A DNA stretch of 31,282 nucleotides, from positions 1 through 31,282 of IMG/VR virus record IMGVR_UViG_3300025141_000471; one strand, given 5' to 3'. Source of the DNA: a virus. How positions within the stretch are numbered: the first letter of the stretch is position 1; every line of letters starts with the position of its first letter. This document shows positions 1-5,622 of this stretch, piece by piece. Below the pieces are notes generated by a model. That model worked only from the letters and a program-made list of their open reading frames with translations. It searched no databases and was not told the origin of the DNA. The translations under genes and the position numbers were made by a program.

Positions 1-1268
1 ATGTCGCACCACTTCTCCACGTTTTTGGTTGAGAACGGAAGTTTTTGTTGTTCCCATCGCATCTCTGCCAATTCAAAGATTTTGTCTTTGGGTCTCCTCA
101 AACTGTCGATCTTTTCGAGCAGATCTTTGCGGGCTGCGGCATCCTTTGCGTTCCCGTGGCACTCCCATCGCCCCTCGTCGTAATGCTGTTCAACCATCAA
201 GGTCGTCTTAGCAATACGCTTGGCTGATGCGATGAACATGCGGTCGCTATTTTTGCCCATGGCAGTCATTTCGACAACGACGTCAGGGATGCTGCCCAAG
301 GAGTTATGACCACCACCAGACGCTGCCACGCTTTGTCCTGTCGTGCGTGAAACGTGGTGCAGAACAATCGTGGTTGCCCCTGTATTAGCCATTGCCTTGC
401 TGAGGTCGCGCATGGGCTTAGCGAACTTCTGGGTACGTTCGTCTACCTCACCCATGAAATTGCTTAGGAGCGTGTTGTAGGCGTCGAAGACAAACAGGGC
501 CTGCTTACCTTCTGCCTGGGCGTCCAGGGCCAACTGGCGGTATTGGGCGATGTCCTGAGGGCTTAAGGATGCGCCGGTTTCCTGCGGGTAGAGAACGACC
601 TCGGGGATTGGTTCCCATTTTGTCCCTTCCGGTCCTTCCCAAATGACGGTTCCTAAGCCATAATTCAGGAGTGGCTCTTGCCACGCGTCGCGGGACATAT
701 CAGGTCCAATCAAATAAAGCTGCCAGTTCTTAGATGTAAGTACATCTAAGTCCAGGAATTGTCCTGTTTGTTGCTCAGAGAGCAACGCCCTAAACAGACC
801 CAAACAAAACGTCGATTTACCGATCCCTTGTTCTGCGTTCATCAAATGCAGACGACCTTTATTGACGTAACCAGGCAAAACAGAAACAGTTGGAGGCGTT
901 AGGACAGGTTGTCCTGCTTTGACCACCTGAGAATCCTTTTCGGGCCTGTTGTTTTCGACCTGTGCTTCATTCAGGTAGGTGGTTATATCTGGTTGTTTGA
1001 CTTGGAATTCGAGGTGTAAATTTGCGGCTGCGGCGCGCATCCTTACGTCCCACTCGTCCTCCGGGAAGTTCTTTACTAACCAGCGGGCGAACTCCTTTAG
1101 TTCCTTGATCGCCGCATCCATCGGCGGTTGGAACTCCTTGTTTACCTCTTCCCTGATCCTGTTCAGTTCTTCTGTTTGATCGTATGGTTTCATTTGTGTA
1201 GAATTGCGGTGTAGATCGTGGTTGATTTGAAGCAATGCCTCCTGGTCGCTTGGAACGATCAGGGGCAT
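1..1268 (-). CDS. RepA/RecA-like AAA ATPase, replication helicase type (3' end cut off by window edge)
   Basis: An open frame runs from an ATG at 1268 to the left edge without a stop (422 codons seen). A Walker A motif AEQGIGKST lies near residues 144-152 and a hydrophobic Walker B strand ALFVFDA near residue 256. They are followed by a VLHHVSRTTG segment and a Gly-rich GGGHNSLGSIPDVVVEM segment, which is the usual order in RepA-type hexameric helicases and RecA-fold ATPases of phages and plasmids. By family knowledge such proteins act in replication initiation or as DNA-unwinding ATPases; which of these applies here is inference. The start is uncertain. ATG 1268 sits directly after a run of eight A on the coding strand, and an upstream frame (1431 to about 1270) would fuse to this protein if the run were one base shorter. 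Another in-frame ATG lies at 1193. No Shine-Dalgarno site is visible. It is the last visible member of the leftward operon. Confidence 0.8.
   Translation of the reverse strand, partial: MPLIVPSDQEALLQINHDLHRNSTQMKPYDQTEELNRIREEVNKEFQPPMDAAIKELKEFARWLVKNFPEDEWDVRMRAAAANLHLEFQVKQPDITTYLNEAQVENNRPEKDSQVVKAGQPVLTPPTVSVLPGYVNKGRLHLMNAEQGIGKSTFCLGLFRALLSEQQTGQFLDLDVLTSKNWQLYLIGPDMSRDAWQEPLLNYGLGTVIWEGPEGTKWEPIPEVVLYPQETGASLSPQDIAQYRQLALDAQAEGKQALFVFDAYNTLLSNFMGEVDERTQKFAKPMRDLSKAMANTGATTIVLHHVSRTTGQSVAASGGGHNSLGSIPDVVVEMTAMGKNSDRMFIASAKRIAKTTLMVEQHYDEGRWECHGNAKDAAARKDLLEKIDSLRRPKDKIFELAEMRWEQQKLPFSTKNVEKWCD
729..750. repeat. Perfect 10-bp inverted repeat with 2-bp spacer inside the ATPase gene
   Basis: Arms CTTAGATGTA and TACATCTAAG flank the spacer AG. 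The palindrome lies inside the ATPase reading frame, about 35 codons after Walker A. It could be a protein-binding site or an mRNA hairpin, or simply chance; no second copy was noticed in the window. Confidence 0.5.
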
Positions 1269-1431
1269 TTTTTTTGTCCCATTCATCCAGGGCCTGATCA
1301 CTCCTCTGCTTTTGTACAGCGGTGTAAAACCCTGACTCTGCTAACTCCTCGTCAAAAGGTGCTAGCGGTGCCAAAGAAGCCCATTGGAGCAACAGGTAGG
1401 CCCGTTCCTCCTTATCGATGCGTGGGTCCAT
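967..1431 (-). CDS. ORF that is probably the frameshifted N-terminus of the AAA ATPase
   Basis: The first 53 or so residues (MDPRIDKEERAYLLLQWASL..., to about 1270) look like a normal acidic helical protein. Beyond the A8 run (T8 on the plus strand, 1268-1275) the translation becomes Arg/Gly/Pro-rich and reads out of frame over the well-formed ATPase gene for roughly 300 bases, so that part is unlikely to be real protein. A shift of one base at the A8 run joins the two frames into a single protein of more than 470 residues reading ...DEWDKK-MPLIVPSDQ.... Three explanations fit: a sequencing indel in a homopolymer, transcriptional slippage, or two genes with the ATPase starting at the ATG inside the run. 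The start at 1431 lies 22 bases after the previous stop, as expected in this operon. Confidence 0.5.
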   Translation of the reverse strand: MDPRIDKEERAYLLLQWASLAPLAPFDEELAESGFYTAVQKQRSDQALDEWDKKNAPDRSKRPGGIASNQPRSTPQFYTNETIRSNRRTEQDQGRGKQGVPTADGCGDQGTKGVRPLVSKELPGGRVGRKDARRSRKFTPRIPSQTTRYNHLPE

Positions 1432-1453
1432 CAGCCTAAGCCTCGCGGCCTTG

Positions 1454-1675
1454 TCAGCCTTTGGATTGAAAAAGAACGTTCGTGTCCTTCGCGTCCAATT
1501 CGGCCCATACCTCTGACAATGGTTCGTCGATCAAATCCAAAATGGCTCGACTGACCTGCCCTTCGTAGTGCTTCTGGGCGACCTCCTCCAACATCCGTGC
1601 CTGTACAACCGTTAGGCAGACCTGGCGAACCGTGTCCTTCCTCAAACTGTTGTCGCCTTTCTTCCGCGTTCCCAT
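1454..1675 (-). CDS. Small ribbon-helix-helix-like protein
   Basis: A 73-residue protein. A basic N-terminus (MGTRKKGDNSLRK) is followed by a short strand-like segment VRQVCLTVV, a helix ARMLEEVAQKHY and a second helix GQVSRAILDLIDE. That strand-helix-turn-helix order, with V-S-x-A-I before the last helix, resembles CopG/Arc-type ribbon-helix-helix DNA-binding proteins, which act as dimers and repress transcription or bind origins. The C-terminus (LSEVWAELDAKDT) is acidic. Lying just upstream of the replication ATPase, it could regulate that operon or bind its origin, but this is inference. The overlapping longer frame from 1715 is rejected because its sequence is low-complexity and Arg/Gly-rich. 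Confidence 0.6.
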   Translation of the reverse strand: MGTRKKGDNSLRKDTVRQVCLTVVQARMLEEVAQKHYEGQVSRAILDLIDEPLSEVWAELDAKDTNVLFQSKG

Positions 1676-1711
1676 TCCATTTTTGTTTTGGTAATAGGAT
1701 TATAAAGCAGT

Positions 1712-1900
1712 TCATTTTGGATTGATTACCCTAACGTTATCGTGCATTTCTTGAATATATTTTTGGTAATATCCTCTACCTAATGGCGTTAACCCTTCGG
1801 TAATTCCTGTCTTGATCGCAGCCCTTGCTGCTTCCTTTGCGTTCGTTTGGATCTCTGTCCAACGTTCAACAGTAATCCTTCCATCCACCTGTCCGCTCAT
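1712..1900 (-). CDS. Small hypothetical protein (62 aa)
   Basis: The product begins MSGQVDGRITVERWTEIQ and continues through an Ala-rich helix (KEAARAAIK) to a YYQKYIQEMHD segment. I recognise no family. Its ATG (1898-1900) overlaps the TGA of the upstream gene as ATGA, a coupled arrangement typical of phage operons that supports both frames. It lies between two other small minus-strand genes of the leftward operon. Confidence 0.65.
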   Translation of the reverse strand: MSGQVDGRITVERWTEIQTNAKEAARAAIKTGITEGLTPLGRGYYQKYIQEMHDNVRVINPK

Positions 1901-2244
1901 GATCCCCTCCTTGCCTTACGGGCTGATACATCAACGCGACGTAGATCCCTCACAACTGGCAACGTTGCGCCCTGGTCCCTCCTTTGCTGCCGGGCTCGTT
2001 CCTTAGAAAATGCTTCGTCAAACTTCTCCTCCCCGATCGAATTCATTAATTCGATAAGATCCAATAGCAAATTTCGATCCTCATCCGTCTTGCCAATTTT
2101 TTTACTTAAATGGCCTTTTGAATAGGAAATGATTCGGACAATCCCTTTCCTGTTTTGCTCTTGATCTGTAATCCGCAATAAGTCACCAAGCGTGATCTCA
2201 TCGGCCAGCCTTATGGCTGATTCGTCGATTGAAAATGATGCCAT
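1897..2244 (-). CDS. Hypothetical protein (115 aa), charged C-terminus
   Basis: The N-terminal half alternates hydrophobic and acidic stretches (SAIRLADEITLGDLLRI). The middle is a leucine-rich helix (NLLLDLIELMNSIGEEKFDEAF), and the last 35 residues are very Arg-rich, suggesting nucleic-acid contact. No known domain was recognised. It is the first gene of the leftward run that ends with the ATPase and is coupled to the next gene by an ATGA overlap. The upstream gap of about 155 bases holds inverted repeats and presumably the promoter: on the minus strand TATTAC lies about 10 bases before the ATG, a poor -10 match. Confidence 0.65.
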   Translation of the reverse strand: MASFSIDESAIRLADEITLGDLLRITDQEQNRKGIVRIISYSKGHLSKKIGKTDEDRNLLLDLIELMNSIGEEKFDEAFSKERARQQRRDQGATLPVVRDLRRVDVSARKARRGS

Positions 2245-2276
2245 TGTTCCTTGTAATAGGTTTGTTCGGTTGATTG

Positions 2277-2295
2277 GAACGGTCGCTAACCGTTC
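2277..2295. promoter_or_regulatory. Inverted repeat upstream of the 2244 gene (possible operator)
   Basis: Perfect 7-bp arms GAACGGT and ACCGTTC flank the spacer CGCTA, 33 bases upstream of the ATG at 2244. A dyad of this size just ahead of an operon's first gene would suit a repressor site, for example for the RHH-like protein of the same operon. This is inference from position only. Confidence 0.35.
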
Positions 2296-2355
2296 GAGGA
2301 CGTTGCCTACCGTTGTTGGATCGTTCGCGTAACGTGAACTACGTGCGCAAATGAA

Positions 2356-2380
2356 ACGCGCCTAGCGGTTGCTGGCGCGT
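2356..2380 (-). terminator. Strong hairpin downstream of the 2400-2612 gene, possible terminator
   Basis: On either strand the sequence folds as a 10-bp stem (ACGCGCC plus AGC, with one bulged base and a GGTT/AACC loop). It lies 19 bases after the stop of the minus-strand gene and is followed on that strand by TTTCATTT, a weak U-tract. It probably terminates the short leftward unit to its right and isolates the ATPase operon. Confidence 0.45.
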
Positions 2381-2399
2381 GGTAGGTGGGTTCGTAGAA

Positions 2400-2612
2400 T
2401 TAGCAGGATTCAACTTCGACCTTTAATCCGTTGCTTACCGCATCGTTGATCAGTTCAACCAGTTCATCCTCGTTAAGAGCCTGTTGTTGCCATATCATCT
2501 CTCCTGTCGCGTCAACGCAACTGAGCCACCATTGGGTTGGTTTTGGCTGAATCGCCAACGGCAATCTTGGATACGGATCATCTGTTGTACAAAAAATGAT
2601 TGAATCTTGCAT
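2400..2612 (-). CDS. Small hypothetical protein (70 aa)
   Basis: A 70-residue acidic protein with a Pro- and Trp-rich middle (PKPTQWWLSCVDATGEMIWQ) and an acidic C-terminal helix (NEDELVELINDAVSNGLKVEVE). The strand-strand-helix-strand look suggests a small compact fold, but I recognise no family. It ends in Cys just before the stop. It lies 39 bases after the preceding gene on the same strand and is followed by a hairpin, so it closes a short leftward unit. Confidence 0.6.
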   Translation of the reverse strand: MQDSIIFCTTDDPYPRLPLAIQPKPTQWWLSCVDATGEMIWQQQALNEDELVELINDAVSNGLKVEVESC

Positions 2613-2651
2613 GGTTAATAAAACAATTAGAACGTGTAGTTGTTAACGAAA

Positions 2652-2906
2652 TCAGCACCAGCGGGCTTTCGCCCGATAGCCCATTGCTATTGATTCGTTA
2701 TGGTTCGTTAGCTTATAAGTCGGGACTTGCATCGCGTTCAGATAACGCATCGCGTTATGGATGTCCCGCGTACCGCATTGAACCTCTCCCAATACTTCCC
2801 CAACCCGGCGATCGCTAATTAGCTGTTTCGCCTGCGCCGGAAACTCATTACCTATGCAACAAACTGTGATTGCTGCGATTGCGACGATCTGTTTTGTGAA
2901 TTTCAT
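2652..2906 (-). CDS. Small secreted or periplasmic protein with signal peptide
   Basis: The N-terminus has the form of a Sec signal peptide: basic MKFTK, a hydrophobic core (QIVAIAAITVCCIG) and a probable cleavage after AQA near residue 26. The mature part is only about 58 residues and has no recognised domain. Two cysteines remain after cleavage. A secreted product in the early arm of a phage is unusual and may act at the host envelope, for instance in superinfection exclusion, but nothing in the sequence shows this directly. Upstream on the minus strand is a T-rich tract with a possible TAAATT -10. Confidence 0.55.
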   Translation of the reverse strand: MKFTKQIVAIAAITVCCIGNEFPAQAKQLISDRRVGEVLGEVQCGTRDIHNAMRYLNAMQVPTYKLTNHNESIAMGYRAKARWC

Positions 2907-2942
2907 TTGTAAGAATTGATAATTTAGAAAAAAGTAGAAAAA

Positions 2943-3113
2943 CTAGGAAATTAAATTCTCTAGTTTTCCTAGGTGTGTATAAAGATCGGTAAGGAGTGAA
3001 TCAATACGATCGTTATCCACGTCATTAGCAGGATGTAATTCTGTACCCTCCAATGAATCGATCAGTTGTAGCAGATCTTCGCGATCGAAGGTTAACTTTG
3101 TTGTGTGGGTCAT
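2943..3113 (-). CDS. Small acidic hypothetical protein (56 aa)
   Basis: Read by eye on the minus strand from ATG 3111-3113 to TAG 2943-2945. The product starts MTHTTKLTFDREDLLQLIDS and continues as amphipathic acidic helices (DRIDSLLTDLYTHLGKLENLIS). Gene spacing on both sides (about 36 bases each) fits the row of small leftward genes. No family was recognised; small acidic phage proteins of this kind are often inhibitors of host proteins, which is only a general expectation. Confidence 0.6.
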   Translation of the reverse strand: MTHTTKLTFDREDLLQLIDSLEGTELHPANDVDNDRIDSLLTDLYTHLGKLENLIS

Positions 3114-3149
3114 TTGGTTAATACCTTTGGATTAATACGTTTGGATGAA

Positions 3150-3314
3150 TCAGGCGGCGAGATGTGCCTTTTTTGATGCGACGTGAAACTTGATTTTGCT
3201 AACGATGTAACGTCCACGCTCGTCGAATGAATCGCCGTGATCGGCTAGTTCGTTCATCCAACGGTTAATCTGTTGCTGGTTGTAATAAACGGCGGCGGCT
3301 GAAGATTGAAACAT
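3150..3314 (-). CDS. Small basic hypothetical protein (54 aa)
   Basis: Read by eye on the minus strand from ATG 3312-3314 to TGA 3150-3152. The product begins MFQSSAAAVYYNQQQINRWM, then ELADHGDSFDERGRYIVSKIKF and a basic Ala-rich tail. The W/Y content and predicted helices look like real protein. It is the first gene downstream of the repeated promoter-plus-inverted-repeat element at 3335-3374, which is oriented toward it with a predicted leader of about 36 bases. Confidence 0.6.
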   Translation of the reverse strand: MFQSSAAAVYYNQQQINRWMNELADHGDSFDERGRYIVSKIKFHVASKKAHLAA

Positions 3315-3334
3315 TTGGGGTAAACTCGTAGTAC

Positions 3335-3374
3335 GTCGGTTTCTTCCGACATATATATAATATCATTAAATCGA
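3335..3374 (-). promoter_or_regulatory. Extended -10 promoter with inverted repeat at predicted start site (copy A of a repeated element)
   Basis: The minus strand reads TCGATTTAATGATATTATA (3374 down to 3356), then five bases, then the dyad GTCGG-AAGAAA-CCGAC (3350 to 3335). The 19-mer recurs exactly at 9751-9769 on the plus strand, again five bases before a GTCG/CGAC dyad. TGA-TATTAT is an extended -10 hexamer, and counting seven bases downstream puts the transcription start on the first base of the dyad in both copies. On the opposite strand the same bases give TATAAT (3356-3361), only 12 bases before the ATG of the plus-strand gene at 3374, so the region may fire both ways. Confidence 0.6.
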
Positions 3375-3568
3375 TGCCTGCCCGCGCCCAGGGTTCACAA
3401 CCCCATCCGAACCCCCAACGTCCACCATGGACGAGATCCAAGCCATGGACACAAATCCTTGCCGATGCCAACATCCCCGATTCCCCTGGACGTACACAGG
3501 CCATAAATGAAGCCATACAATTCACCGAACTTAAGAAATCATGGCGGAAAAAAAAGAGGGGTAAATAA
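3374..3568 (+). CDS. Small hypothetical protein (64 aa), lone plus-strand gene in the left arm
   Basis: The N-terminal third is rich in Pro, Gln and Arg and likely disordered. The middle (WTQILADANIPDSPGRTQAINEAIQ) looks like a helical segment, and the C-terminus is very basic (LKKSWRKKKRGK), suggesting binding to nucleic acid. A consensus TATAAT lies 12 bases before the ATG, so the mRNA would have almost no leader. The gene ends inside the terminator hairpin of the converging minus-strand gene. The overlapping minus-strand frame at 3265-3525 is less protein-like. Family not recognised. Confidence 0.55.
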   Translation: MPARAQGSQPHPNPQRPPWTRSKPWTQILADANIPDSPGRTQAINEAIQFTELKKSWRKKKRGK

Positions 3569-3574
3569 CCCCTC
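3548..3574 (-). terminator. Rho-independent terminator for the ASCH gene
   Basis: A perfect 7-bp stem GAGGGGT/ACCCCTC with a 5-base loop (3556-3574) is followed on the minus strand by eight U (3555-3548). It begins just four bases after the stop of the minus-strand gene ending at 3578, so it terminates that unit. It also overlaps the 3' end of the plus-strand gene ending at 3568. Confidence 0.85.
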
Positions 3575-3577
3575 CAA

Positions 3578-4012
3578 TTAGATAAATATCTCGCCCTCTA
3601 AAATCTCCCTTAACTTCGGTTTAACTCTTACAATCCCCTGCGGCGCTGTAAAGCTATAACCCTCACGTAACTCTCCTAACGTTAGTGGTTCAAACTCCAC
3701 AAACTCCCTGATTAAAATCCCATACGTCAATGGCCGCCCTCTAAAATACTCAAAATAAGGTTCCTTCTCAATTCCTAATACCTTCTCATAATCGAACCAA
3801 AACCGATCTGGATCGCTAACCAGCGTATCTCCTGCCTCAAATGCTGCCCTGATGGAACCAGTCGGTAACGTTTCGTAGATCGCTACCCATTCCCCTGGTT
3901 CTATTCCAGGGTCATATTTCCTCAATTCAATCTGTTTAACTCCACTACGCATCTCATCCACGTAGCACGTATGGATGGACATACAGTGCATCCTTGATTC
4001 CTCCTCCGCCAT
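3578..4012 (-). CDS. ASCH-domain (PUA-like fold) protein
   Basis: The 144-residue product contains the features of ASCH domains: MHCMSIHTCYVDEMRSGVK, then QIELRKYDP, then GEWVAIYETLPTGSIRAAFEAG. In the family, the strand-helix start, the G-x-K-x-x-E-L-R motif (here GVKQIELRK) and the G-x-W/x-V-x-I-Y strand form a cleft thought to bind RNA or nucleotides, with some members acting as RNases or amidohydrolases. Which activity this one has is not known. The start at 4012 is supported by a one-base overlap with the upstream TAA (TAATG); internal Met at residues 8 and 11 are alternatives. It is last in its unit, followed at once by a strong terminator. Confidence 0.7.
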   Translation of the reverse strand: MAEEESRMHCMSIHTCYVDEMRSGVKQIELRKYDPGIEPGEWVAIYETLPTGSIRAAFEAGDTLVSDPDRFWFDYEKVLGIEKEPYFEYFRGRPLTYGILIREFVEFEPLTLGELREGYSFTAPQGIVRVKPKLREILEGEIFI

Positions 4013-4722
4013 TACGCAACCTCTGCTAACGGCTTAATTCGACCTGCTGTCGATCCATGCCCATTGATCACGATACCGGCAGATTGCCCGTCGCATAACC
4101 CACAGGTAACGCAATCAGTCTTACGACCCATCTCTTCCGAACTCGGACAATGGATCGCTCCCTTGGGCTTTGGGTCGTTCTTAGTCTTAACCAGATACGG
4201 CATCCATCCATGCGCAATCGCCTCCGTATAATCTGCAAACGAATCGCAACTCGCCTGCAATATCCCTTTCGCCCATTGCGCGAATCCTGCCCGCCATTGG
4301 TGCGTATATCCCGTATGACCTGCTGCGTGTTCTAACGCTGCATGCCAGATGTAACTAGGAACCATCGCTGGATCGCCTGCTGATCCAATCCGCAGCATCC
4401 GATCAGCAAACAGATCCCAACTCGGTATTAATCCATAACTGCCACGCCGATACGCTCTCCATACCGCTGTCGGGGCTGTGACCCAGTTGACGTAACAACT
4501 TCCATCGATACGATGAATACAATCCCCGCAATTGGAATAACCTTCTGAACCTTTAAATGCCTCAACAGGATGTACGTCTTGACGTAAAATCCACGTTTGA
4601 ATCATCGCTCCTGTCTTATTGTTTGCTGATGTAGTAGCAAACCCGGTCGCGATAAGAACCAAAGGCTTATTGTCGAGGGGGCTAAGCCCCTCCCACAGAA
4701 TGTAGCTGTTAGGTTTGGTCAT
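4012..4722 (-). CDS. Cysteine-rich phage protein of unknown function
   Basis: A 236-residue protein. It has a C-x2-C pair (NCGDCIHR), a further SCYV cysteine, a middle rich in Trp, His and Arg (AVWRAYRRGSYG, RIGSAGDPAMVPSYIW, AGHTGYTHQWR), and a C-terminal cluster ending CVTCGLC. I recognise the overall pattern as a family recurrent in phages of diverse bacteria, with no function that I know. The conserved cysteines suggest metal binding, possibly zinc or Fe-S, and the RIGS-GDP and THQWR segments look like an active site. It is translationally coupled to the ASCH protein, so the two may work together. Confidence 0.6.
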   Translation of the reverse strand: MTKPNSYILWEGLSPLDNKPLVLIATGFATTSANNKTGAMIQTWILRQDVHPVEAFKGSEGYSNCGDCIHRIDGSCYVNWVTAPTAVWRAYRRGSYGLIPSWDLFADRMLRIGSAGDPAMVPSYIWHAALEHAAGHTGYTHQWRAGFAQWAKGILQASCDSFADYTEAIAHGWMPYLVKTKNDPKPKGAIHCPSSEEMGRKTDCVTCGLCDGQSAGIVINGHGSTAGRIKPLAEVA

Positions 4723-4732
4723 TTGATAATGT

Positions 4733-5068
4733 TTAATGGAGAAATTCGTTAAGGCCGATCTTGTGCCATTGGTCCTTGTTAACGCTTAACAAACCCGGAT
4801 CAATACCAAGAAATTCGTACCCAATTCGATTGCAAAAATCTAGGAACGATTTAAACTCTTCCTTAAACTCTTCGACCGTCTCGCATTTGGTAACGGTGCA
4901 ATCGCCTTCGCAATAGCTTACGAACGTTAAACGCTGTGCTGACGCCCAATTCCCATACCATGACGCATCCTCTGACGTGTCAAGTTGTGCATAATCGGAT
5001 GGGAGCCGATTGTCGAAAATGTAGCGTGTGTCAGCAGAACTGCTGATTTCTTCTTTAGTAATAGTCAT
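4733..5068 (-). CDS. Hypothetical protein (111 aa)
   Basis: I place the start at ATG 5066-5068 rather than 5140, because it overlaps the upstream TGA as ATGA and because the extra N-terminal residues would read through the neighbour's coding region. The product begins MTITKEEISSSADTRYIF, carries an aromatic and acidic middle (DASWYGNWASAQRL), then TFVSYCEGDCTV and a helical stretch TVEEFKEEFKSFLDFCNRIGYEF. No family was recognised. It follows two coupled genes in a tight minus-strand trio and lies 10 bases ahead of the Cys-rich gene. Confidence 0.6.
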   Translation of the reverse strand: MTITKEEISSSADTRYIFDNRLPSDYAQLDTSEDASWYGNWASAQRLTFVSYCEGDCTVTKCETVEEFKEEFKSFLDFCNRIGYEFLGIDPGLLSVNKDQWHKIGLNEFLH

Positions 5069-5247
5069 TTCAACCAAGCGGGAAGTTTGTATTCGATAAT
5101 TGAGAATGTTTCCTGCGAAACTAATCTCATGTTCGCCCAAATACCTGTCGCGTGATCTATGTCCCGCGCAAATAACGTCTGAATACGTCCTTTGTTAATG
5201 ACGTGATCGAAGTAATGAACCTTGTACTCTTTAAGTCCTAAACTCAT
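5065..5247 (-). CDS. Small hypothetical protein (60 aa)
   Basis: The product reads MSLGLKEYKVHYFDHVINKGRIQTLFARDIDHATGIW and so on. A strand, turn, strand, then helix starting at ARDIDHATGIWAN resembles small mixed alpha/beta phage proteins that I cannot assign. ATGA overlaps at both ends (with genes at 5244 and 5068) support the frame and show that the three genes are co-translated. Confidence 0.6.
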   Translation of the reverse strand: MSLGLKEYKVHYFDHVINKGRIQTLFARDIDHATGIWANMRLVSQETFSIIEYKLPAWLK

Positions 5248-5468
5248 CGTGTTACCTCTAAATTAAATACGTTGACCATCTTTGGATCGTTGACGCCTGT
5301 AACCACGTCCCAATCCAATACCGCTAAACGGTTTGATGGATCCTTGCCTACGAATCGAACGATAACTCCACGCGCCTGTGGATACCATCCTGTATAAGCT
5401 CCGATGCATTGAAGGAAATTTCTTGTGTATCGGACGCGATCCCCGATCTTTAAAATTCGTTTGCCCAT
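5244..5468 (-). CDS. Small hypothetical beta-rich protein (74 aa)
   Basis: I choose ATG 5466-5468. The longer frame from 5555 adds a basic N-terminus and would consume most of the divergent promoter region. The product starts MGKRILKIGDRVRYTRNFLQ and has GAYTGWYPQARGVIVRFVG and LAVLDWD strands, ending NVFNLEVTR. The K-x-G-D-x-V-R-Y/W-T-R start and A-R-G-x-V-V pattern occur in small phage proteins with an SH3-like barrel appearance. No function is known to me. It is the first gene of the minus-strand trio and lies opposite the ParB gene. Confidence 0.65.
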   Translation of the reverse strand: MGKRILKIGDRVRYTRNFLQCIGAYTGWYPQARGVIVRFVGKDPSNRLAVLDWDVVTGVNDPKMVNVFNLEVTR

Positions 5469-5589
5469 AAGTCTGATAAATGCGATTGAACGTCGTTTTA
5501 GCGACAAATTACTTATAAGACGAAACCATCGATTGCATACGTCCACCCCGGACATCAGTCCATTGATATTATTGATATATCGTTTAAAC

Positions 5590-5598
5590 TGTTATAAT
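5590..5598 (+). promoter_or_regulatory. Extended -10 promoter driving the late/ParB block
   Basis: TG-T-TATAAT is a consensus extended -10 (TATAAT at 5593-5598). A TTGATA at 5572-5577 gives a short 15-base spacer, so the -35 is doubtful. The predicted start near 5605 leaves a leader of about 18 bases before the ATG at 5623. A small dyad ATTG-TT-CAAT (5599-5608) overlaps the predicted start. The same AT-rich gap must also serve the divergent minus-strand trio. Confidence 0.55.
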
Positions 5599-5622
5599 AT
5601 TGTTCAATACAGCTAACCTTGT

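Noticed and set aside
1-227. Plus-strand frames at the left edge
   Set aside because: They lie antisense to the well-formed ATPase frame, which runs unbroken to the edge with clear motifs.
1431-1715. Minus-strand frame overlapping the RHH-like gene
   Set aside because: Arg/Gly-rich out-of-frame reading; the 1454-1675 frame has a coherent strand-helix-helix layout.
2600-2818. Plus-strand frame of 72 codons
   Set aside because: Antisense to the signal-peptide gene; no family features.
3265-3525. Minus-strand frame of 86 codons
   Set aside because: It spans the promoter element and overlaps a real minus gene (3150-3314) in another frame; the composition (Gly/Trp/Cys-rich) looks like a shadow of the plus-strand gene.
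4733-5140. Long form of the 111-residue gene starting at 5140
   Set aside because: The extra N-terminus reads through the upstream gene; the ATG at 5068 is coupled to that gene's stop.
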